In this document: positions 8,613-15,726 of the stretch, piece after piece
Layout: each line of letters begins with the position of its first letter
How positions within the stretch are numbered: the first letter of the stretch is position 1
Origin: Streptomyces cylindrosporus
GTDB lineage: Bacteria > Actinomycetota > Actinomycetes > Streptomycetales > Streptomycetaceae
NCBI RefSeq assembly: GCF_022698165.1
Contig: NZ_JALDAY010000007.1
Coordinates: 62,001 to 126,000 of the forward strand
Direction of reading: 5' to 3'
Length of the DNA: 64,000 bases
Translations under genes and position numbers: made by a program
Notes under the pieces: generated by a model
The model's input: the letters and a program-made list of their open reading frames with translations, nothing else
Database searches by the model: none
Told to the model about the DNA's origin: nothing

Positions 8613-9353
8613 TCAGTCCGCCGTCTTGCGTGCGAGCGCGTTGTTGGCCGTCGAGTTGTGCACGCTGAAGCTGACGGCGTCCGAGCGGTAACGGTCGTCC
8701 GACCACTCCACGGGCCGCCCCTCGCGTGTCGTGGTGACGCGGCGGACGCGCAGCAGGGGGCTGGTGCGGCGGATGCCGAGGAGCTCGGCGTCCTGGGCGC
8801 TCGCCGCGACCGCGTCGATGACGTGCTCGCCGTAGGCGAAGACGAGGCCGGTGCTGTCGAACAGCTGCTGGGTGACCGACGCGGCGTCGGGGTCGATGAC
8901 CTCGACGGCGGGTGAGATCCAGTCGGCGTACACCGTGCGCTCGACGAGCACCGGCTCGCCGTCCAGTCCGCGCACCCGCAGGACGTGCAACACCTGCGTG
9001 CCCTCGCGGAGTTGGAGCCGCGCCGCGTCCTGCGCGCTGGCCGGCAGGTACTCCTGCGCCACCACGTGCCCGGTCGCCTCACGGCCCATCGCGCGCGCCC
9101 ACTGGGCGAAGCTGCGCAGCTCGGCGAAGCTCTGGCTGCGACGGCTGGCGAGGACCACCCGGCGGGCGCCCTGGCGGGAGCCGATGAGCCCTTCCGTGGT
9201 CAGCGCGGCGACGGCCTGGCGGACGGTGCCGCGCGAGACGCCGTAGTGCGCGGCGAGCTCGGTCTCGGCGGGCAGCCTGCTGCCGACCGCGTACTCCTCG
9301 CGGTCGATCGCCCGCCGCAGTTCGTCGGCGATCTCCTCGTGTCGCGTCGCCAC
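8613..9353 (-). CDS. GntR/HutC-family regulator with UTRA domain
   Basis: A 246-residue GntR regulator. The N-terminal winged HTH (residues about 5-70, LPAETELAAHYGVSRGTVRQAV) is followed by a UTRA ligand-binding domain (about 95-235), which in the HutC subfamily binds small metabolites. It is divergent from the ABC uptake operon beginning at 9564, with a perfect 18-bp palindrome in between. The same arrangement (HutC-type regulator beside a phosphonate-type importer) is known for the phnRSTUV genes of Salmonella; the ligand here is likely the imported compound or a product of it. Confidence 0.9.
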   Translation of the reverse strand: MATRHEEIADELRRAIDREEYAVGSRLPAETELAAHYGVSRGTVRQAVAALTTEGLIGSRQGARRVVLASRRSQSFAELRSFAQWARAMGREATGHVVAQEYLPASAQDAARLQLREGTQVLHVLRVRGLDGEPVLVERTVYADWISPAVEVIDPDAASVTQQLFDSTGLVFAYGEHVIDAVAASAQDAELLGIRRTSPLLRVRRVTTTREGRPVEWSDDRYRSDAVSFSVHNSTANNALARKTAD

Positions 9354-9505
9354 CGTTCCCCTCCGAATCTGCTGCTGTGCACAGCGTGAACAGGCTAGAC
9401 GAGACCCTACAGTGAGCGCGCTTACCCGCGATTGTGCAGGGAATCGGGGGTCAGGATTTCGCCAGTGTTTACGAACACGTCACCACAGGCAGCCTTACTG
9501 AGGCC

Positions 9506-9523
9506 AACTTGTTCAGACAAGTT
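9506..9523. promoter_or_regulatory. GntR/HutC-type operator palindrome
   Basis: AACTTGTTCAGACAAGTT is a perfect inverted repeat with 7-bp arms and a 4-bp centre, in the style of HutC-subfamily sites (TTGT-N-ACAA). It lies 41 nt before the binding-protein start, where it could block the operon promoter. A weaker palindrome, GTGTT-TACG-AACAC, sits at 9465-9478. Confidence 0.7.
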
Positions 9524-9563
9524 CCGAGTTTTGTGCGTCCCCTGCGCCCCTCCTGGAGTCACC

Positions 9564-10715
9564 GTGTCCCAGTCGAGAACAGCCGTCCTGACCGGCTCCC
9601 TCGCCGTCGTTGCCGCACTCGCCCTGAGTGCCTGCGGCGCCGCTCCCGACAACGCGTCGACGACGGCCGACGGCAAGAACGCCGCGACCGCAACCTCCGC
9701 GGCCGGCTTCGGCGGCCTCGACGCCCTGGTGAAGGCCGCCAAGAAGGAGGGCACGCTGCACGCCATCGCGCTCCCCCGCGACTGGGCGAACTACGGCGCC
9801 CTCATCGACGGCTTCACCAAGAAGTACGGCATCAAGATCACGGTGGAGAACCCGGACGGCTCCAGCCAGGACGAGATCAACGCCGTCACCTCCCGCAAGG
9901 GCCAGGACCGCGCCCCCGACGTCCTGGACCTCGGCTCCTCCTTCGCGCTCAGCGCCGCCCAGCAGGGCCTGCTCGCGCCGTACAAGGTGGCCTCCTACGC
10001 CGACATCCCCACCGGCCAGAAGGACCCGCAGGCCCGCTGGTACAACGACTACGGCGGCTACATCTCCATCGGCTGCGACGCGAAGCGGGTCAAGACCTGC
10101 CCGACGACCTTCGCGGACCTGCTCAAGCCGCAGTACAAGGGCCAGGTCGCGCTCAACGGCAACCCCACCAAGTCGGGTTCGGCCTTCGGCGGTGTGTACG
10201 CGGCGGCGCTCGCGAGCGGCGGCTCCTTCGACGACATCCAGCCCGGCCTGGACTTCTTCGCCAAGCTGAAGAAGAACGGCAACTACACGCCCGTGGAGTC
10301 GACTCCGGCGACCGTCGAGAAGGGCGAGACGCCGATCAGCATCGACTGGGACTACCTCAACGCCGGGTACGCCGAGGAGTTCAAGTCCAAGGGCCTGGAC
10401 TGGAAGGTGGCGATCCCCTCCGACGGGCAGTACGCCCAGTACTACTCCCAGGCCATCAACAAGGACGCCCCGCACCCGGCGGCCGCCCGGCTGTGGCAGG
10501 AGTACCTCTACAGCACCGAGGGCCAGAACCTGTGGCTGAAGGGGTATGCCCGGCCGGCCCTGATGACCGCGATGGAGAAGGCCGGCACCCTCGACAAGAC
10601 GGCCGCCGCGAAGCTCCCGCAGGTCTCCGGTACGCCGTCCTTCCCGACCGAGGCCCAGCAGAGTAAGGCCAAGACGGTCATCGCGCAGGGCTGGGCGAAG
10701 GCCGTCTCCGGATGA
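9564..10715 (+). CDS. ABC transporter substrate-binding lipoprotein (organophosphate/iron type)
   Basis: A 383-residue extracellular binding protein of the type-2 periplasmic fold, group shared by Fe(III), thiamine and 2-aminoethylphosphonate binders. The signal peptide ends in a lipobox LSAC. Segments KKEGTLHAIALPRDWANYG, LDLGSSFALSAAQQG and PISIDWDYLNAG fit that group. GTG start at 9564 with TGGAG 6 nt upstream; the longer reading frame upstream crosses the operator and is not used. First gene of an operon with two permeases and an ATPase; its stop overlaps the next start (ATGA). Confidence 0.87.
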   Translation: MSQSRTAVLTGSLAVVAALALSACGAAPDNASTTADGKNAATATSAAGFGGLDALVKAAKKEGTLHAIALPRDWANYGALIDGFTKKYGIKITVENPDGSSQDEINAVTSRKGQDRAPDVLDLGSSFALSAAQQGLLAPYKVASYADIPTGQKDPQARWYNDYGGYISIGCDAKRVKTCPTTFADLLKPQYKGQVALNGNPTKSGSAFGGVYAAALASGGSFDDIQPGLDFFAKLKKNGNYTPVESTPATVEKGETPISIDWDYLNAGYAEEFKSKGLDWKVAIPSDGQYAQYYSQAINKDAPHPAAARLWQEYLYSTEGQNLWLKGYARPALMTAMEKAGTLDKTAAAKLPQVSGTPSFPTEAQQSKAKTVIAQGWAKAVSG

Positions 10716-11611
10716 CGGCCACCCTCCCGAGGACCGATGTGGTGCCCGCCGCTTCCCCGAAGCGGCGGGCCCGCGCCGGCGGCGTACTCGCCGTCGTGCC
10801 CCTCCTCGCCTTCACCGCGATCGCTTTCGGGGTCCCGGCGATCGCCATGCTGAACGGTGCGTTCAGCGTCAAGGACCAGGCCACGGGCGCCAGTTCGTAC
10901 AGCACTCAGAACCTGACCACCTCGCTGCAGGGCGCGTACCTGACCGCGCTGCTCGGCAGCGTCAAGCTGTCGGCCGTCTCCGCCGGCATCGGGACGCTCC
11001 TCGGGCTGCCGCTCGCCCAGGTGATCGTGACCTCCCGCTTCCGGGTACTGCGCGAGGCCGCGCTCACCGCCTCCGGTGTGCTCGCGAACTTCGGCGGCAT
11101 CCCGCTGGCCTTCGCCTTCGTCGCCACGCTCGGCAACGCGGGCGTACTGACCCGGCACCTGGGCCTCACGGACGCGGGCTGGGACCTCTACAGCTTCTGG
11201 GGTCTGGTCATCGTCTACCTGTACTTCCTGATCCCGCTGATGGTGCTCACCATCACGCCGGCCCTGGAGGGCCTGCGCTCCCAGTGGCGGGAGGCCGCGC
11301 AGAACAACGGGGCGACGGGCGTCCAGTACTGGCGGCACGTCGCCCTGCCGGTGCTGCTGCCCTCGCTGCTCGGCGGTTTCGTGCTGCTCTTCGGCAGCGC
11401 GTTCGCCGCGTACGCCACCGCCGCGGCCATGGTGGGCAGTTCGGTCCCGCTGGTCACCCTGCAGATCGCCGACGCCATCTCCGGCAACGTGCTCGTCGGC
11501 CAGGAGAACGTCGCGCTCGCGCTGAGCCTCGACATGGTCCTGGTCGCCGGGCTCGTCATGGCCGTGTACCTGCCCCTGCAACGACGGAGCGCGCGATGGC
11601 TCGACGCCTGA
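10712..11611 (+). CDS. ABC transporter permease, first subunit
   Basis: A 299-residue inner-membrane permease with about six hydrophobic helices. The cytoplasmic EAA loop reads EAAQNNGATGVQYWRHVALPVLLP near residue 192, the contact point with the ATPase. The ATG overlaps the stop of the binding-protein gene by 4 nt and its own end overlaps the second permease by 16 nt, so the subunits are translationally coupled. Resembles PhnU/PotB-type permeases. Confidence 0.9.
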   Translation: MTATLPRTDVVPAASPKRRARAGGVLAVVPLLAFTAIAFGVPAIAMLNGAFSVKDQATGASSYSTQNLTTSLQGAYLTALLGSVKLSAVSAGIGTLLGLPLAQVIVTSRFRVLREAALTASGVLANFGGIPLAFAFVATLGNAGVLTRHLGLTDAGWDLYSFWGLVIVYLYFLIPLMVLTITPALEGLRSQWREAAQNNGATGVQYWRHVALPVLLPSLLGGFVLLFGSAFAAYATAAAMVGSSVPLVTLQIADAISGNVLVGQENVALALSLDMVLVAGLVMAVYLPLQRRSARWLDA

Positions 11612-12414
11612 ACCCGTGGCGGTGGGTCGTCCTCGGCCTGGCCGCCCTGTACTTCCTGGTCCCGCTCGCCGCCTCGGTGGTCTTCACCGTCGACGTGCCG
11701 GGCCAGGGCGTCACCTTCGACGCCTACTCGCAGATCGTCTCCACCGAGGGCTTCGGCTCCAGCCTGCTGCTCTCGCTGGAGCTGGCGGCCGCGACCATCG
11801 CCCTGGTCCTGCTGCTGATGGTGCCCGCCATGGTCGCGCTGCGGCTGGGCGCGCCCCGGCTGCGGCCGGTGGTGGAGGTGCTGTGCTCGCTGCCGCTGGT
11901 CGTCCCGCCGATCGCCTTCGTCGCCGGGATCGCCACCGTCCTCAAGTGGGGCCCCGAGTACCTCTCCCGCACCCCGCTGTTCGAGACGTTCGTGGCGATC
12001 CAGAACCCGAGCTTCCCGTTCGTGCTCGTCCTCGCCTACGTGGTGATGGCGCTGCCGTTCGTGTACCGGGCGCTCGACTCGGGGCTGCGCGCCATCGACG
12101 TACGCACTCTCGTCGAGGCCGCCCGCAGCTGCGGGGCCGGCTGGCCGCAGGCGCTGCTGCGGGCCGTGCTGCCCAACCTGCGCGGGGCGCTGCTCAACGC
12201 GTCCTTCCTCACCCTCGCCCTGGTGCTCGGCGAGTTCACCGTGGCCCAGCTGCTCGGCTTCCAGCCGTTCGCCGTGTGGATCTACAGCGTCGGCGGCTCG
12301 CAGGCCCAGCTGTCCGTCGCCGTGTCCGTGCTGAGCCTGCTCGTCACATGGGCCCTGCTCCTCGCGCTCGCCGGCCTCGGCGGACGCGACCGTACCGCTT
12401 CGTCCCGGGGATGA
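11596..12414 (+). CDS. ABC transporter permease, second subunit
   Basis: A 272-residue permease with six predicted membrane helices and the EAA loop EAARSCGAGWPQALLRAVLPNL near residue 174. The start at 11596 (ATGGCTCGACGC) is within the end of the first permease gene; longer upstream reading in the same frame overlaps that gene heavily and is rejected. It pairs with the first permease to form the heterodimeric channel. The ATPase gene begins 3 nt after its stop. Confidence 0.9.
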   Translation: MARRLNPWRWVVLGLAALYFLVPLAASVVFTVDVPGQGVTFDAYSQIVSTEGFGSSLLLSLELAAATIALVLLLMVPAMVALRLGAPRLRPVVEVLCSLPLVVPPIAFVAGIATVLKWGPEYLSRTPLFETFVAIQNPSFPFVLVLAYVVMALPFVYRALDSGLRAIDVRTLVEAARSCGAGWPQALLRAVLPNLRGALLNASFLTLALVLGEFTVAQLLGFQPFAVWIYSVGGSQAQLSVAVSVLSLLVTWALLLALAGLGGRDRTASSRG

Positions 12415-12417
12415 ACC

Positions 12418-13494
12418 ATGACCGCCACCACGCTTGAGAAGACGGCCGTCGACAAGGCCGCCACCGTCGAATTCCGGGGTCTGCGCCGGGAGTTCGGGGC
12501 GACCGTCGCCCTGGACGGCCTCGACCTGACCGTGCGGCCGGGTGAGTTCCTGGCCCTGCTCGGCCCCTCCGGGTGCGGCAAGACGACCGCGCTGCGCATG
12601 CTCGCCGGGTTCGAACACCCGGACTCCGGCGAGGTGCTGGTCGACGGCGAGGACGTCACGCGGGTCCCGGCTCACCGCCGTGACGCCGGGATGGTCTTCC
12701 AGTCGTACAGCCTCTTCCCGCATCTCAACGCCCTCGACAACGTGGCGTTCGGGCTGCGGATGCGGAAGGTGGGGACGGCCGAACGCCGGTCCCGTGCAGC
12801 CGAGTTGCTGGAGCTGGTCGGGCTCGCCGACAAGGGCGACCGGTTCCCGCACCAGCTCTCCGGCGGCCAGCAGCAGCGCATCGCGCTCGCCCGCGCCCTC
12901 GCGCTGCGGCCGCGCGTCCTGCTCCTGGACGAGCCGTTGTCCGCGCTCGACGCCAAGGTGCGGCTGACGCTGCGCGAGGAGATCCGCCGCCTGCAGCAGG
13001 AACTCGGCATCACCACCCTCTTCGTGACGCACGATCAGGAGGAGGCCCTGTCCGTCGCCGACCGGGTCGCCGTGATGCGCTCGGGACGGCTCGAACAGTG
13101 CGCCGCACCCGCCGAGTTGTACGGCCGGCCCGCCACCGCCTTCGTCGCCGAGTTCGTCGGCACGATGAGCCGGATCCCCGGCCGGCTGTCCGGTGACACG
13201 GTGGAGGTGCTCGGCGTACGGCTGCCCGCCGACGGGACGCTTCCCGCGGACGGGGTGGTCGACGTGCTGGTGCGGCCCGAGGCCGTGCAGGTCGCCGCGG
13301 ACGGCGCCGGTGACGCCCGGGTGATCGCCGCCGCCTTCCTCGGCGCGGCCACCCGGCTGACCGTGCGCCTCGCCGACGGCACCGAGGTGAAGGCCGACCT
13401 GCCCACGCACGAGGCCGCCGCGCTGGGCGCCGGGACCGCCGTACGGGTGTCGCTGCCCGAGCGGCCGGTGCTGGTCGCCGGACGACCGGCCTGA
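12418..13494 (+). CDS. ABC transporter ATP-binding protein
   Basis: A 358-residue ATPase with Walker A GPSGCGKTT (near residue 51), Q-loop FQSYSLFPH, signature LSGGQQQR, Walker B VLLLDEPLSALD and the switch histidine in VTHDQEEA. A C-terminal TOBE domain (about 285-355) may sense substrate, as in PotA/PhnT-type importers. It energises the two permeases upstream. Confidence 0.93.
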   Translation: MTATTLEKTAVDKAATVEFRGLRREFGATVALDGLDLTVRPGEFLALLGPSGCGKTTALRMLAGFEHPDSGEVLVDGEDVTRVPAHRRDAGMVFQSYSLFPHLNALDNVAFGLRMRKVGTAERRSRAAELLELVGLADKGDRFPHQLSGGQQQRIALARALALRPRVLLLDEPLSALDAKVRLTLREEIRRLQQELGITTLFVTHDQEEALSVADRVAVMRSGRLEQCAAPAELYGRPATAFVAEFVGTMSRIPGRLSGDTVEVLGVRLPADGTLPADGVVDVLVRPEAVQVAADGAGDARVIAAAFLGAATRLTVRLADGTEVKADLPTHEAAALGAGTAVRVSLPERPVLVAGRPA

Positions 13495-13563
13495 CACCCC
13501 ACACTCGTAACCCATCAGATCCCATCCGATCCCATCCGTTCCCCCCACCCGAAGGCAGTTACC

Positions 13564-15030
13564 GTGACCCAACCCCCGCTCCAGGCAGTCCTGTTCGACA
13601 TGGACGGCACGCTCGTCGACACCGAGCGACTGTGGTGGGAGGCGGTGCAGGACATCGCGACGGAGCTGGGCCGGCCGCTGGCCGAGGCCGACCAGCCGGA
13701 GGTGCTCGGCCGGCCGGTCGAGCACACCGCCGACTGGCTGGCCGGGCTCACCGGGGCGCGGGACCTCGCCGCACGGCTGCACCGGGAGTTCGCCGAGCGC
13801 GTCCGCACCGGCATCGTGCCGCGCCCCGGCGCGCTCGCCCTCCTCGACGCCCTCGCCCGCGACGGCGTGCCGACCGCCCTGGTCACCGCCTCTCCGCGGT
13901 CGGTCGCCGACAGCGTGCTGGCCGTGCTCGGCGCGGACCGCTTCCGCGTGTCGGTGACCGCGGACGACACCCCGGCCACCAAGCCCGACCCGGACCCCTA
14001 CCTCGCCGCCTGCCGGGCCCTCGGCGTCGACCCGGCCCGCTGCGTGGCCGTCGAGGACACCCCCACGGGCGTCACCTCCGCCGAGGCCGCAGGGTGCGCC
14101 GTCCTGGCCGTGCCCTCGCTCGCGCCCATCGCCCCGGCCCCCGGCCGGACGGTGGTGCCGAGCCTGGCGGAGGTGACACCGGGCCGGCTGCGGGACCTGG
14201 TCCGGCCCCGGCTGCGGGTGCTGAGCTGGAACCTCTGGTACGGCGGTACGAAGGTCGACGACCACCGCGCCAAGCAGCTCAAGGTGATCCTGGACACCGA
14301 GGCCGACGTGGTGGGCCTGCAGGAGACGGCCGGCACGGCGGCCCGGGAACTCGCCGAGGCGCTGGGCTGGTACCACCACGAGGCCGGCGAGAACCTCGGC
14401 GTCATCAGCCGCCACCCCATCACGGCCGGCCTCGGCGACCCCGATGTCGGCTTCTACGGGGCGGCCGGCGCCCGCATCTGCGTCGACGGCCTCCGCGAGG
14501 TGGACGTGTGGACGGCCCACCTCCACTACACGCCGTACGGGCCCTACGAGGCCGCCTTCGACGGCCTGCCGCCCGCCGAGCTCATCGCCCACGAGGGCGT
14601 ACGGCTGGGGCAGATGCGGGAGGCGCTGCGGTGGATCGCCGAGTCGGGTGGCGCCGGACGGCCCGTGATCCTCACCGGGGACTTCAACTGCCCCTCCCAC
14701 CTGGACCGGCCCGACGTGGACTGGCCGGTGACCTGGGCCGCCGAGGAGGCGGGCCTGCGCGACTCCTACCGTGAGGCCCATCCCGACCCGGTCCTCGCCC
14801 CCGGCCACACCTGGTCCCCGATCCACCCGGTGCACGAGGAGGATCCCGCCCGCCCGGAGCCGCAGGACCGCATCGACTACGTCCTCCACAACGGCCGCGG
14901 CCTCGACGTGATCGACGCCCGTACGGTCGTCACCGGTGTCCCGCGCCCCTGGCCCGACGTCGCCGGCAACGACTGGCCGTCGGACCACGCGGCGGTCCTG
15001 ACGACGTTCGCCCTCACCCCTCCGGAGTGA
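13564..15030 (+). CDS. Fusion of HAD-superfamily phosphatase and EEP phosphodiesterase
   Basis: A 488-residue two-domain enzyme. Residues 1-215 form a beta-phosphoglucomutase-like HAD hydrolase: nucleophile DMDGTLVDT near residue 13, VTASPRS, ATKPDPDPY lysine, and VEDTPTG. Residues about 217-486 form an endonuclease/exonuclease/phosphatase (EEP) domain with all metal and catalytic motifs: SWNLWYGG, GLQET, GDFNCPS, DRIDYVLH and PSDHAA. No signal peptide, so it acts in the cytoplasm. GTG start with GAAGGCAG 6 nt upstream. It follows the importer genes by 69 nt, which contain two GATCCCATCC direct repeats. Inference: the EEP domain opens an imported phosphodiester and the HAD domain removes the remaining phosphate. 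Confidence 0.88.
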   Translation: MTQPPLQAVLFDMDGTLVDTERLWWEAVQDIATELGRPLAEADQPEVLGRPVEHTADWLAGLTGARDLAARLHREFAERVRTGIVPRPGALALLDALARDGVPTALVTASPRSVADSVLAVLGADRFRVSVTADDTPATKPDPDPYLAACRALGVDPARCVAVEDTPTGVTSAEAAGCAVLAVPSLAPIAPAPGRTVVPSLAEVTPGRLRDLVRPRLRVLSWNLWYGGTKVDDHRAKQLKVILDTEADVVGLQETAGTAARELAEALGWYHHEAGENLGVISRHPITAGLGDPDVGFYGAAGARICVDGLREVDVWTAHLHYTPYGPYEAAFDGLPPAELIAHEGVRLGQMREALRWIAESGGAGRPVILTGDFNCPSHLDRPDVDWPVTWAAEEAGLRDSYREAHPDPVLAPGHTWSPIHPVHEEDPARPEPQDRIDYVLHNGRGLDVIDARTVVTGVPRPWPDVAGNDWPSDHAAVLTTFALTPPE

Positions 15031-15625
15031 TCCTCAGGTCGCCGAGCGCCTCGGTCGCGGCGTCGAGGAAGCGCTGCCGCGCCGATTCCACGTCCGTGGC
15101 GCCGTCCCACGACCCTTGGTAGAGGATCCGCTCGGCGATCCGCACCAGGCGTTCCTGGAGGTCGGGGTCGCCGGTCTCCCGGTAGCGGGCGTTGGCCTCG
15201 TCGAACTCGGCGCGTACGGCCTCCGGCAGCTCCATGGCGGTCACGGCGGTGAGGGCCTCCTCGGCGACCACCGCCACGCTCCGGGGCCCGACGATCCGGA
15301 TGCGGAAGACGGTGGTGAACAGCCGTCCGCCGAGGTCCTGCACCCGTCTCCAGTTCTCGTACCTCGGCGGGAGCTCGCTGTGGAACCGCCCCCGGGCCAG
15401 GGTGTATTCGTGCCAGGCGGTGAGGAACTCGGCGTACGCCGTGCTGCGTTGGCCGCGCACCCACTGCTCCTGCTCGGCGTGCCGCTGATGGCGGATCTGG
15501 TGGAGGAGGGCCGCCGCGTTGCGGTCGGCTCCGATCTTCGCGCCGAGGATCGCGGCAAGCCCGCCCAGTGCCGCGCCCAGCACACCGACCGCTCCCGCCG
15601 CGATCGCGGCGACTCCTTCGTCCAT
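15014..15625 (-). CDS. Hypothetical protein with N-terminal membrane helix
   Basis: A 203-residue protein. Residues 4-30 (VAAIAAGAVGVLGAALGGLAAILG) form a glycine/alanine-rich transmembrane or signal-anchor helix; the rest is charged and helical (HQRHAEQEQWVRGQRSTAYAEFL) and probably cytoplasmic. Proteins with this outline are common in actinomycetes and have no known function. The ATG at 15625 is preferred over 15745 because GAGG precedes it and the extra N terminus is low-complexity. Its end overlaps the convergent fusion gene by 17 nt. Confidence 0.7.
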   Translation of the reverse strand: MDEGVAAIAAGAVGVLGAALGGLAAILGAKIGADRNAAALLHQIRHQRHAEQEQWVRGQRSTAYAEFLTAWHEYTLARGRFHSELPPRYENWRRVQDLGGRLFTTVFRIRIVGPRSVAVVAEEALTAVTAMELPEAVRAEFDEANARYRETGDPDLQERLVRIAERILYQGSWDGATDVESARQRFLDAATEALGDLRITPEG

Positions 15626-15726
15626 GCGGTCATCCTCACCGCCGCCCCGCCCGGGCAACCCTGACGCACCGCCGCCCGGCGCACGCGAAGTGGCCGGGCG
15701 GCGGACGTCGTCGTGGGGCGGGGATG

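Noticed and set aside
13510-13545. GATCCCATCC repeats as a regulatory array
   Set aside because: Only two short copies between operon genes; more likely chance or slippage.
11215-14988. Very long minus-strand open frame (over 1200 codons)
   Set aside because: Covers the ABC permease, ATPase and HAD-EEP genes in antisense; high GC leaves few stop codons. No domain recognisable.
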